From: Amycolatopsis mongoliensis
GTDB taxonomy: Bacteria > Actinomycetota > Actinomycetes > Mycobacteriales > Pseudonocardiaceae
Reading direction: 5' to 3'
DNA length: 64,000 nt
Assembly: GCF_030285665.1 (NCBI RefSeq)
Contig: NZ_CP127295.1
Span: 2,604,001 to 2,668,000 of the forward strand
Below, piece by piece: positions 50,540 through 58,560 of this stretch; position 1 is the stretch's first letter, and each line of letters starts with the position of its first letter. The notes under the pieces were generated by a model, which saw only the letters and a program-made list of their open reading frames with translations, had not been told where the DNA came from and did not search any database. The translations under genes were made by a program, and so were the position numbers.

Positions 50540-51466
50540 TCACCTCTCGCCCCGCCGGCCCGCGCGTCCCGGATCCCGCGGCATCAGCAGCTCCACCTCG
50601 ACACCCTTGGCGGTTCTGGTCGTGTAGGCCTCACACCGGACGACCAGGTTCTGTTCGGTGAACCGCTCGACCAACGCTCGGTACCTCTCGGTCATCGCGT
50701 AGGTGAGCTGGCCGACGCGTCGATCGCCGAGGCGGACTTCGATGGCTCGCCGGCCCCGGTACTTGCCGCTCTCGATCGTGCAGAACGCCAACGACGCCAC
50801 GACCTCCCGGTACTCCTGCTTGCCCGCGGGGGCGAAGCCGCTGAGGACATCCTGGTGGTTCTCCTCCTTGGTCACCGTGCACGACCAGGCGCTCCGGAGG
50901 AGCACGTCCGAATCCGTCAGCTTCGCGACGATCGGGTCTTCGGGTTCTTTGCGGGCGCGCAACTCGTCGGGGCGGGCGACGTGGAGGTAGATGCCGTAGA
51001 ACTTCGCTCCGCCACCGGTGATCCGTGCCGGGCAGGTGCCCAGCGCGCCCTCGGCGCGGAGTTTCAGCAGTTCAGGCTGGTACTCCTCCGCCCAGGTGCT
51101 GGACAGGTAGCCGACCTTGAGCGGGCGGTCGCCCAGCAGGACGTCGACCCGCACGGCGTTCCCGTCCCAAGGGTTCTCCGGCTCGGGTACCAGTACTGCC
51201 GTCGCGGGAAAGTGTTCTTCGAAGTTCGTGCCGAAGGCTTTTCCGCCGGCGACGAGGCGCAAGGCGTCCTGGTAGTGACTCTCCCCGGCAACGGCGAGCC
51301 GTCCGTCGTCCGAGAGGGGGACGAGCTCGAGGTGCGTCCGGCCGGGGCTCGGCGGTTGACCGCCGGGAGGCCGGGCCCCGACGGAGATCGGTTGCCGAGG
51401 GGGTGCCGCAGCGGCCGGCGTGCTCTGGGGCTGCGGCGCCTTGTTCCTCCGTGAGAAGGGCCACAT
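50540..51466 (-). CDS. HIRAN-like domain protein
   Basis: A 308-aa protein that I assign by pattern only. After a Pro-rich N-terminus (1-45), residues 55-130 read VAGESHYQDAL ... VLVPEPENPWDGNAVRVDVLLGDRPLKVGYLS. This matches the HIRAN style (G-xx-Y, EP-NP-D-NAV, G-xx-VGYL), a fold used by HLTF/Rad5 helicases to bind DNA ends. Near residues 240-270, AIEVRLGDRRVGQLTYAMTERY may be a second, shorter unit. No helicase or nuclease domain is attached. It is convergent with fba. A stand-alone DNA-end or damage-binding role is possible; function unproven. Confidence 0.6.
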   Translation of the reverse strand: MWPFSRRNKAPQPQSTPAAAAPPRQPISVGARPPGGQPPSPGRTHLELVPLSDDGRLAVAGESHYQDALRLVAGGKAFGTNFEEHFPATAVLVPEPENPWDGNAVRVDVLLGDRPLKVGYLSSTWAEEYQPELLKLRAEGALGTCPARITGGGAKFYGIYLHVARPDELRARKEPEDPIVAKLTDSDVLLRSAWSCTVTKEENHQDVLSGFAPAGKQEYREVVASLAFCTIESGKYRGRRAIEVRLGDRRVGQLTYAMTERYRALVERFTEQNLVVRCEAYTTRTAKGVEVELLMPRDPGRAGRRGER

Positions 51467-51615
51467 GTCCTCATCCTCCGAGTTCGGCGCAGGTGGATCA
51501 CGCGTGCCTCGGAGTCGTCGTCATCCGGCTCGGTGTTACGGAAAGCGGCGGTGGCCGGCTCCGATCGTGCCGAGCCGGAGCGCACGTCCTGAGCGCGGAT
51601 GGCCGGGTGAGGTCC

Positions 51616-52827
51616 TCATCCGACGCCGGGTGCCCCTGCCTCGACCTGCCGCCGGGCGGTCCATCGCCGGGTCGCCGGACCCGCGGCCGCCCACAGGACG
51701 AACACCCCGCCCAGCACCACCAAAGCCGTCCAGTACGCCACCGGTGGGGCCGACTCCGTGTGCGCGTCACCCAGCACCCACGGCCGGAACTGTGACTGCA
51801 CCCACAGCGCCCCGTACCCGAAGGCCGTCACGAGCAACGCCCCCGCGCCCGCCGTCAACAGCCCATGACCGCGGCCGATCGCGAACGCCAGGTCCACGGC
51901 GAGACCCACCGCCAGCAGGTAGAACGGGATCGTCGAGACCGGGAAGCCCATCCCGAGCAGCAGCGGCCACATCACGCCGCGGTAGGCGATGTACGCCAGG
52001 GCCACCGCCGAAGCCGACCAGCGGAAACCCAGCGTCTTGCGCGCCAGGACCAGGATCAGCGCCATCACGCCGATGCCCCACAGCGGGTACACCCACTCCG
52101 GGATCGGCATCGTGAAGTGCATGACCGCGGCCCGGTCGACCGGGTGCCCGATCTGGTTGGCCGCGAAGTCCAGCAGCGACGGCTCCGCCTCCGGTGCCCC
52201 GCGCTCCCACGCGCGCAGGCCGAGGATGCCGTACTCCTGCTGGCCGTTCGGGAAGAACGTGTTCTCCAGGAAGAACGCCCACAGCCCGAGCAGCACGCCG
52301 GTCCGGAACCGGCCCGGCGGCGCGTACTTCAGCCAGCCCAGCAGCACGCCCGCCTGCATGATGCCCGTGCCCAGGTAGAGCATCATGTGCGACGGGCTCC
52401 ACGCGGTCAGGTCGAGGCCGTTGACGCGGTGGTTGATGACGTCCAGCGGCGCCGCGACCAGGAACGTCAGCAGCCCGATCTGCATCAGCCGCAGCGCCTT
52501 CTTGTCGGCGCCCAGGCCCGTGTAGCTGTGGATCGCCACCAGCACGACGATGATCACCGTGCCGACGGTGTTGATCAGGTGCGGCGGCGCCAGGTCGTCG
52601 CGCAGCCACATGAAGTGCCACGACATGTCCCACGACGAGCCGAGCAGCTTGAACCCGAACGCCGTCAGCCACATCCCGTAGCAGAACCGGAGCACCCAGT
52701 CCGGAGTCGGCTGCCCGGGGGCGCCACGGTGCCAGTGCCGCGTGAAGAACAGCCGTGTCTTGCCGATCGGGCTGCGCGGGATCACGTCCACCGGGACGTC
52801 GACTGCCTTGGCCATGCGGGACATCAT
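51616..52827 (-). CDS. Polytopic membrane protein of unknown function
   Basis: A 403-aa integral membrane protein with about nine hydrophobic helices (for example MLTAFGF... near 55, GTVIIVVLVAIHSYTGL near 90, AVALAYIAYRGVMW near 280). Conserved-looking polar pairs inside membrane regions include SWDMSWHFMWLRDD, WSPSHMMLYLGTG, HRVNG and FFPNGQQEYG. Several His and Asp/Glu in such positions suggest a metal or heme site, but no family is recognised. The start is uncertain: ATGs at 52827, 52824 and 52815 have no ribosome binding site. Confidence 0.75.
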   Translation of the reverse strand: MMSRMAKAVDVPVDVIPRSPIGKTRLFFTRHWHRGAPGQPTPDWVLRFCYGMWLTAFGFKLLGSSWDMSWHFMWLRDDLAPPHLINTVGTVIIVVLVAIHSYTGLGADKKALRLMQIGLLTFLVAAPLDVINHRVNGLDLTAWSPSHMMLYLGTGIMQAGVLLGWLKYAPPGRFRTGVLLGLWAFFLENTFFPNGQQEYGILGLRAWERGAPEAEPSLLDFAANQIGHPVDRAAVMHFTMPIPEWVYPLWGIGVMALILVLARKTLGFRWSASAVALAYIAYRGVMWPLLLGMGFPVSTIPFYLLAVGLAVDLAFAIGRGHGLLTAGAGALLVTAFGYGALWVQSQFRPWVLGDAHTESAPPVAYWTALVVLGGVFVLWAAAGPATRRWTARRQVEAGAPGVG

Positions 52828-52932
52828 GGCCGGTCATGGTCACGAGCGCGCAAAGACCACGAAAAACCCGGGTTCACCCCTACGGGTGGACGACTTGCTT
52901 TCGCCCGGCGCGGCTTGGCAGGGTGTGCCGCC

Positions 52933-53019
52933 ATGATGCCGAAACGAGTTGTGGCCGCCGTCCTGATCGGCGCTCTGGTGCTGGCCGGCGGCGGGGTTCT
53001 CGCGGGCCTGTTCTTCTGA
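52933..53019 (+). CDS. Tiny single-pass membrane protein (28 aa)
   Basis: MMPKRVVAAVLIGALVLAGG continues into GVLAGLFF: a Lys/Arg start, then an uninterrupted Gly/Ala/Leu/Val helix. It looks like a real membrane microprotein or a signal-like remnant. No ribosome binding site is visible. It lies 26 bp upstream of the DUF3151 gene on the same strand. Confidence 0.35.
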   Translation: MMPKRVVAAVLIGALVLAGGGVLAGLFF

Positions 53020-53045
53020 TCCGGGCGCGTGGGCAGAATGGGGTC

Positions 53046-53456
53046 ATGACGCACAACCTGCTCGGCCCCGAGCCGACGCTGCTGCCCGAGCACACCGCCG
53101 CCCAGGCCGCGCTCGACGCCGGGAACGACCCGGCCGCCGTCGCGGCCGAACACCCCGACTACAGCGAGGCGTGGGCTTCGCTGGCCGAGAAGGCCCTGGA
53201 CGCGGGCGAGACCGTCGCCGCGTACGCGTACGCCCGCACCGGCTACCACCGGGGTCTCGACCAGCTGCGCCGCGCCGGCTGGAAGGGCTTCGGTCCGGTG
53301 CCGTGGGCGCACCGCCCGAACCAGGGGTTCCTGCGCGCCCTCGCCGTGCTGGGCAAGGCCGCCGGGAAGATCGGCGAGACCGAGGAGTACGACCGCTGCC
53401 GGACGTTCCTCGCCGACTCCGACCCGGCCGCCGCGGAAGCCACCGGCCTGAAGTGA
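53046..53456 (+). CDS. DUF3151 family protein
   Basis: A 136-aa protein of the DUF3151 family (MTHNLLGPEPTLLPEH start). The helical repeats (AAQAALDAGNDPAAVAAEHPDYSEAWASLAEKAL, TGYHRGLDQLRRAGWKGFGPVPWAHRPNQGFLRAL) look like TPR-type pairs. The GWKGFGPVPWxHxPNQGFLR segment is the family signature. Function unknown. The gene is near fba here and in M. tuberculosis (Rv0360c, close to Rv0363c), so the linkage is conserved. Confidence 0.9.
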   Translation: MTHNLLGPEPTLLPEHTAAQAALDAGNDPAAVAAEHPDYSEAWASLAEKALDAGETVAAYAYARTGYHRGLDQLRRAGWKGFGPVPWAHRPNQGFLRALAVLGKAAGKIGETEEYDRCRTFLADSDPAAAEATGLK

Positions 53457-53463
53457 CCCAGGT

Positions 53464-53518
53464 CCGTGAATGGCACATTGAGGGACTTCAAGTCCCTCAA
53501 TGTGCCATTCACGGCTTT
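53464..53518. terminator. Near-perfect 51-nt palindrome (CCGTGAATGG-type)
   Basis: Arms 53464-53488 and 53490-53514 are perfectly complementary (25 bp) with a single central base, followed by CTTT. It lies between the convergent DUF3151 and lipase genes. The ends CCGTGAA/TTCACGG are those of the hairpins at 8426 and 32961, while the inner sequence is different, so it is a sub-type of the same repeat family that serves as a bidirectional terminator. Confidence 0.85.
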
Positions 53519-53526
53519 GGCAGGCC

Positions 53527-54750
53527 TCAGAACAGGCCGCAGTTGGAGAAGGCCGGGAGACCCGCGAAGCGGGCCTCGAGCCAGGCGAACGCCTCCGGGT
53601 ACGCCCGCACCGCGGCGAGCACGTGCGTGGGCACCAGCGTCGTGCTGAACTGCACCTTCACGCCCTTGCCGCACCACGTCCGGCCCAGCGTCCGGTCCTG
53701 CGCGTAGGGCACGACGTCGTCGAGGGCGCTGTGGACGATCAGCACCGGCGCCGCCGGCTTCAGCGCCCCGATCTTCTGCTCGGCCACCCGTGACCGGTAC
53801 GGCTCTTCACCGAGGTACGCGACGAGCGAGCGGCCGTCGTTCGTCAGCGTCGACGACTGCGTGAACGCGTGCGCGGCGATCGCCTCCACCGTGCACTCGG
53901 TCCGGACCTGCTCGAACAGCTGCTTGCCGCGGGCGTTGAGCAGCGCCGGGATGTTCAGCTCCGGGTACGCGTAGTTCATGCTCACCAGCGCGAAGCCGAG
54001 AAAACCGACCGCGTAGTGGCCGTCGAGGTTCTTGGCGACCTCGCCGAGGTCCGCCGGCACCGCGCCCGCGTACGCGCCCTTCAGCTTCAGTTCGGGCGCG
54101 TAGCTCGGCTGCAGCTCCGCCGCCGCGGCCGACGCGCCGCCGCCCTGGGAGTAGCCCGCGATCGCGACCGGGCCGTCGTCCGGCAGCCCCGCCTCCTGCA
54201 GCCGCTGCGCCGCGCGGATCGCGTCGAGCACCGCGTGCCCTTCCGACGCGCGGTTGATGTACGTGTGGTCGCCCGGCGTGCCGAGTCCCTCGTAGTCGGT
54301 CACGACGACGCCGTAGCCCCGCGCCAGCAGCCCGGCGATGAACGGGCCTTCGTACTCGAAGCCGGTGGCCAGCGCTTTCGACGGCGCGCAGTCGTCGCCT
54401 TCGCCCTGCGTGCCGACGGCGTAGGAGACGATCGGGCGCACGCCGGCGCCGTGCCAGGTGGAACGCGGGGTCAGCACCGTGCCGGTGACCGCGATCGGCG
54501 AACCGTGCGTGTCGGTGCTGCGGTACATGATCCGCTGCACGCCGGCGTCGGCCTCGAGCAGCTTGACCGGGTCGATGTAGAACGTCGACGCCTCGTGCCG
54601 GATGACGTCACCGTTGCTGCCTGCCGGCAAGGGGGACGGCGGATCGTAGAAGGACGCGGCGGAGGCCTGCGGTGGGCCGAGCGTCGCCAGAACCAGAACG
54701 GAAATCGTGGCGACCGCCGCGGAGAGGGCGCGGCGAGGGAAGATACGCAT
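53527..54750 (-). CDS. Secretory lipase (LIP family)
   Basis: A 407-aa secreted alpha/beta-hydrolase of the secretory lipase family (PF03583 type). The signal peptide is about 1-31 (basic start, PQASA cleavage region). The nucleophile is Ser201 in GYSQGGG, the acid is probably an Asp in LIVHSALDDVVPY, and the base the His of PTHVLAA. GYGVVVTDYEGLG and the two Cys (GDDCAPSKALATG; TWCGKG) are typical. It hydrolyses triglycerides or other esters outside the cell. It is divergent from the TetR gene, which probably controls it. Confidence 0.9.
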   Translation of the reverse strand: MRIFPRRALSAAVATISVLVLATLGPPQASAASFYDPPSPLPAGSNGDVIRHEASTFYIDPVKLLEADAGVQRIMYRSTDTHGSPIAVTGTVLTPRSTWHGAGVRPIVSYAVGTQGEGDDCAPSKALATGFEYEGPFIAGLLARGYGVVVTDYEGLGTPGDHTYINRASEGHAVLDAIRAAQRLQEAGLPDDGPVAIAGYSQGGGASAAAAELQPSYAPELKLKGAYAGAVPADLGEVAKNLDGHYAVGFLGFALVSMNYAYPELNIPALLNARGKQLFEQVRTECTVEAIAAHAFTQSSTLTNDGRSLVAYLGEEPYRSRVAEQKIGALKPAAPVLIVHSALDDVVPYAQDRTLGRTWCGKGVKVQFSTTLVPTHVLAAVRAYPEAFAWLEARFAGLPAFSNCGLF

Positions 54751-54786
54751 GCTTGCTCCTCGTTGAGCAGGACTAGTGCGTGGGGA

Positions 54787-54817
54787 ACACCTTTTTAGAC
54801 AGAGGTGTCGGAAAAAG
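54787..54817. promoter_or_regulatory. TetR-type operator between lipase and TetR
   Basis: Imperfect dyads in the 88-bp divergent gap: ACACCT (54787-54792) with AGGTGT (54803-54808), and TTTTTAGACA with TGTCGGAAAAA flanking GAGG. The element is close to the starts of both genes, the usual position for a TetR repressor controlling itself and a neighbour. Confidence 0.5.
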
Positions 54818-54838
54818 AATCACGTGAGGTGGACCACC

Positions 54839-55483
54839 ATGTCAAGCCCGGCTCCGCGCGGGCGGCCGCGCAAGCTCCCGGTCGGGGAGCAGCGCGCCCG
54901 CGTGCTGCAGGCGACGGCGAGGGTCGTCGCGCAGCACGGGATGCAGGGCGCGACGATCGAGCAGATCGCGCGCGAAGCCGGCGTCTCGCGCCAAGCCGTC
55001 TACGAGCAGTTCGGCGACCGCGCGACACTGTTCGCCGAGGTCGTGGCCGAAACCGAGGAGCGCGCGTTCGCCGCGATCGCGGGGCCGTCGGTGACCGACC
55101 CGCAGCCCGGCCTGCGGGCCTGGGCACGCGCCAACTATGCCAACATGGTCACCTTCGTCGCCGACAGCCCCGAGGCCTACGGCGTGCTCCGCGCGGCCGA
55201 GCGCGTGGGCGACCCCGCTCTCACCCGGTTGAGGGAGAGGCTGGCCGTGGTCTACGCCGACGCCAGCCGCAAGCGGTGGGCCGCGCACGGCATCGACTCC
55301 GGCCGCGCCGACCGCGCGCTCGTCACGCTCTTCTTCGCGATGACGGAGTCACTGGTGCAGGCGACCTGGGACGGCGAGCCGCCGGACGAGGAAGCCCTGA
55401 TCGACCTGCTCACCGAATTCACGGTCGGCGGCGTCGCCCGCCTCCAGACGAAGGCGAGCGACGTCATCGACCGGCTGCGGTAA
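54839..55483 (+). CDS. TetR-family transcriptional regulator
   Basis: A 214-aa TetR regulator. The HTH is TIEQIAREAGVSRQAVYEQF (about 41-60), preceded by RARVLQATARVVAQHGMQGA. The C-terminal helical domain (about 75-205) is the ligand-binding/dimer part. RBS GAGGTGG at 54826-54832 supports the ATG at 54839. It is divergent from the secretory lipase and may sense a lipid, with the operator-like dyad between them. It converges on the GGDEF gene with a 6-bp gap. Confidence 0.93.
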   Translation: MSSPAPRGRPRKLPVGEQRARVLQATARVVAQHGMQGATIEQIAREAGVSRQAVYEQFGDRATLFAEVVAETEERAFAAIAGPSVTDPQPGLRAWARANYANMVTFVADSPEAYGVLRAAERVGDPALTRLRERLAVVYADASRKRWAAHGIDSGRADRALVTLFFAMTESLVQATWDGEPPDEEALIDLLTEFTVGGVARLQTKASDVIDRLR

Positions 55484-55489
55484 GGGCAG

Positions 55490-56770
55490 CTAAGCGGCGG
55501 CCAGCGCCACTTCGACGGACCCCACCACCCGGTTGCGCCCGCCGTGCTTGGCCGCGTACACGGCTGCGTCGGCGGACGCCATCACTTCCTCGATCGACGA
55601 CCCATCGAGGGGGTAGGCGGCGACGCCGATGGACGCCGTCTGCCGTTCGATGTCGACGGCGGCGCCTTCGTTGGTCTTCGTGCTGATGACCAGCTCGCTG
55701 ACCCGTTGCCGGATCCGCTCCGCCGTGACGATCGCGTCCTCTTTGGAGGTCGCGGGCAGCAGCGCGACGAACTCCTCGCCGCCGAACCGACCGACCAGGT
55801 CGTGCGCCCGGGTCTCCTGCTTGACCACCGCGGCCACAGCCTTGAGCACGTCGTCCCCCGCGAGGTGCCCGTAGGTGTCGTTGATCCGCTTGAAGTGGTC
55901 GAGGTCGATCATCATGGCGCCGAAGCTGCCGTTGTCCCGCTCGGCGCGCGAGATCTCCCGTTGTGCGCCGTCCTGCCAGGTGGTGGCGTTGAGCAGCTGC
56001 GTCTTCTGGTCGGTGGTGGCCAACTCCTCGAGCCGCTTGATCAGCATGGACCGCTGCAGCACGTACAGCGGCAGGATGACCAGCACCGACAGCAGCGGCT
56101 CGTCGGTGAGCACCATGACCAGCAACCCGCCGACGCACAGGGTCGCCAGCTCCAGCAGGTTGTCGTCCATGTTCCCCAGGCAGCCCTCCACGGTGGCGTT
56201 CGCCTGGTTGGCCAGGTACAGGCCGAGGCTGGTGAGGAGGGCGTTGACGACGAAGTAGATGGCCACCGCGAGGCACACGGCCGGCACGCTGATCTGCGGT
56301 GAGACGAGCATCGCGAGCCCGGCCGTGCACGCGGACAGGCTGGCGGTGGTCGCGTTGGCCGCGACGCGGTGCGGCTGCCCGGGGCGGGTGCCCGACCAGC
56401 TCCGCAGCGCCATGTTGACGTAGAGCGACACGCTCAGCAGGGCGACCAGCTGCGCGGGCAGCAGCAACCCGGCCGGGATCAGCCAGACCGACGTCATGTT
56501 GACGTGGGAGCTTTCACTCAGGCTGCGGCGGGCCCGCTCGATGCGGCGGCTGATTTCGTTCTGCGCGACGGCGAGCGCCAGCAGCAGCGCGAACATGCCG
56601 TAGTGGTCGACTGAGGCCGGAGTCGTGAAGGCGGCGGTGACCGCCCACGCCACCGCCGCGGTGATGGCGGTCAGGGTGAGCGCGATCCAGCGTGGCGGAC
56701 GCCGCCACAGCGCCCAGTCGGCAACACCAAGAATCAGGCCTTGTCCAGATCGTTCCCCCAATGTGACCAT
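55490..56770 (-). CDS. Membrane-bound diguanylate cyclase (GGDEF)
   Basis: A 426-aa protein that makes cyclic di-GMP. The N-terminal 240 residues hold about six to seven transmembrane helices (MASE-like sensor without a clear name). The GGDEF domain occupies about 255-420. The active site is GGEEF at 330-334, and an RxxD inhibitory site (RAHD, 321-324) lies exactly five residues before it, so the enzyme is probably feedback-inhibited by c-di-GMP. IDLDHFKRINDTYGHLAGDDVLK is the metal and GTP region. No EAL domain. GGGGGA just before ATG 56770 supports the start. Confidence 0.93.
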   Translation of the reverse strand: MVTLGERSGQGLILGVADWALWRRPPRWIALTLTAITAAVAWAVTAAFTTPASVDHYGMFALLLALAVAQNEISRRIERARRSLSESSHVNMTSVWLIPAGLLLPAQLVALLSVSLYVNMALRSWSGTRPGQPHRVAANATTASLSACTAGLAMLVSPQISVPAVCLAVAIYFVVNALLTSLGLYLANQANATVEGCLGNMDDNLLELATLCVGGLLVMVLTDEPLLSVLVILPLYVLQRSMLIKRLEELATTDQKTQLLNATTWQDGAQREISRAERDNGSFGAMMIDLDHFKRINDTYGHLAGDDVLKAVAAVVKQETRAHDLVGRFGGEEFVALLPATSKEDAIVTAERIRQRVSELVISTKTNEGAAVDIERQTASIGVAAYPLDGSSIEEVMASADAAVYAAKHGGRNRVVGSVEVALAAA

Positions 56771-56977
56771 TTTTCCCCCAAGCTCTTGCGCTGTAGCGCG
56801 GTGACAACCCACTCACGGACAGTTTCAGCCCGTTTGCCTCCTGTCCACAAGGGCTTTCGGTGTGTACCTTTTTCCTGACGCCGGATGAAGGGTGACCAGC
56901 GATGCGAACCAGAGACCAGTAGCAGGGCGCACCGCAAGGTCGCGAGGTCTAGTACACCCGCGCGTGGAGCACGTGAT

Positions 56978-58237
56978 TCAGGCGTGTTCGGCGCGCGGGG
57001 CTTCGTCGTCCACACGGGCGTCCCGGTCCGCGTTCATCGAGCGGTGCCACGCGAGCGCGAGCGGCAGCGTGAGTATCAATCCGGCAACACCGAAGATTCC
57101 GACGGTCGTCTGCGCCCCGACGAGGTCCGTCAGCACGCCGCCGATGAGCGGGCTGATGCCGAGCATCGTCGTCAAGCCCGTGTTGGACAGGCCCATCGTC
57201 TGAGCGCGGTTCTCGTCCGGCACCGCGAGCGTCAGCGAGGCCGTCGCCTGCAGCAGCGCGACCGAACCGAACGCGCCGGACAGGACGAACAGGATGATCG
57301 ACACCCACGGGTTCGGCTGCGCGAAGCCGGCCAGCATGGGCACCGCGCACAGCGCCGACAGCGGCCCGATCAGCTTTGGCCGGGCTTCGGCGGACACCCA
57401 CCGCGTGAAGACGAACGTGCCGATGACGCTGCCCACCGGGTCGGCCGCGAGCAGGAGCCCGACGAGCTCGGGCCCGCCGCCCGCCGACGAGACGTAGGGC
57501 GCGGCGATCCCCTCGTAGACCGGCAGCAGGCCCATCAGCCAGGTGAACAGCACGAGCGCCCGCAGCGCGGGGTTGGCGAACGCCACCCGGCTGCCGGTGC
57601 CGATCATGGCGAAGAACGGCTTCCGCTTTTCGGCGTTCGCGGCGGGCGGCCGGGCCCGCACGCCGAACCGGACGAAGCCGGCGGAGAGCAGGAACGTGGC
57701 CGCGTCGACCACCAGGGCGACGTGCGGGTCGAGCGCCAGCAGCAGCGCACCGCCGCCGGCGAAGCCGAGCAGCTGCGCCGACTGCACGGTCATGCTCCGC
57801 ACGCCCATGCCGACGACGAACCGGTCGCCTTCGAGGATCTGCGGCAGCAGCGCGAGCTGCGCGGCCTTGAACGGCGGGTTCAGCAGCGAGACGCCGGCGA
57901 CCAGGACGCAGACCGCCCAGAACGGCAGCGACGGGATGGCGACGAGCAGGATCAGCCCGGCGCGCGCCAGGTCGACGACGACCATCACGGTCCGGCGCGA
58001 GAACCGGTCGGCGAGGCCGGTCAGGAAGATGCCGCCGAGCAGCGACGGCGCGAAGGTCAGCGCGTAGGTGAGGCCGGTCAGCGTGGCGGAGCCGGTGACG
58101 GTGAAGACGAGGATGGACAGCGCGACTCTGGCCAGCTGGTCGCCGGCGATCGACAGCAGTTCCCCGAACCACAGCGCGCGGAATTCGGCGATTCCGAACA
58201 CCTCGCGGAACGTGACGCGATCCCGCGGAGCTGCCAT
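56978..58237 (-). CDS. MFS transporter
   Basis: A 419-aa protein with 12 helices of the major facilitator superfamily (enterobactin exporter/DHA3-like). The helix 2-3 loop GLADRFSRRTVMVVVDLAR is the MFS motif A. The acidic His-rich C-terminus (NADRDARVDDEAPRAEHA) is cytoplasmic. GGGAG 7 bp before ATG 58237 supports the start. It is likely an exporter of small molecules. It lies 207 bp upstream of the GGDEF gene in the same direction; no regulator is adjacent. Confidence 0.88.
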   Translation of the reverse strand: MAAPRDRVTFREVFGIAEFRALWFGELLSIAGDQLARVALSILVFTVTGSATLTGLTYALTFAPSLLGGIFLTGLADRFSRRTVMVVVDLARAGLILLVAIPSLPFWAVCVLVAGVSLLNPPFKAAQLALLPQILEGDRFVVGMGVRSMTVQSAQLLGFAGGGALLLALDPHVALVVDAATFLLSAGFVRFGVRARPPAANAEKRKPFFAMIGTGSRVAFANPALRALVLFTWLMGLLPVYEGIAAPYVSSAGGGPELVGLLLAADPVGSVIGTFVFTRWVSAEARPKLIGPLSALCAVPMLAGFAQPNPWVSIILFVLSGAFGSVALLQATASLTLAVPDENRAQTMGLSNTGLTTMLGISPLIGGVLTDLVGAQTTVGIFGVAGLILTLPLALAWHRSMNADRDARVDDEAPRAEHA

Positions 58238-58506
58238 GCGCTTTCTCCCGACCTCTTGTGCAGACCGTGCCCGTCGCATGACCGCTGGTGACGAGAAGGC
58301 CTGTCGGTCATGAGGCCGTCACGGTACGTGAGTCCCTCAGCCAGTGTCCCGTGACTGTTGGTAAATCTCTAGGTTCTTTCGCCGGTATCGAAGGTGTCAC
58401 GGAGCTTTCCTGAACGGGTCAGACGATAGCCCGCAGTGTCTGGCCGGTCGCCCAGGAGTCACCAATGGATCATTCCGCACCCGATGGCCGGAGGACCAGA
58501 GGCAAA
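58238..58506. other. Intergenic region upstream of MFS, no gene seen
   Basis: 269 bases between the MFS start (minus strand) and the hairpin after the LLM monooxygenase. I see no coding frame with a ribosome binding site, no RNA gene, and no strong dyad. It presumably holds the MFS promoter. Confidence 0.5.
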
Positions 58507-58538
58507 AGTAGCCACCTCGCGTTCGCGAGGTGGCTACT
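58507..58538 (-). terminator. Terminator of the SsuD-like gene
   Basis: AGTAGCCACCTCGC (58507-58520) and GCGAGGTGGCTACT (58525-58538) pair perfectly around a 4-nt loop. It lies 22 bp after the stop of the SsuD-like gene (minus strand), and TTTTGCC follows the stem on that strand. Confidence 0.88.
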
Positions 58539-58560
58539 CGGTTCGCGCAGGTGGCCGGGG

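Noticed and set aside
56734..57015. Possible 93-aa gene between the GGDEF and MFS genes (minus strand)
   Set aside because: It overlaps the ends of both flanking genes, has no ribosome binding site and no recognisable pattern; the region is more likely the GGDEF promoter.
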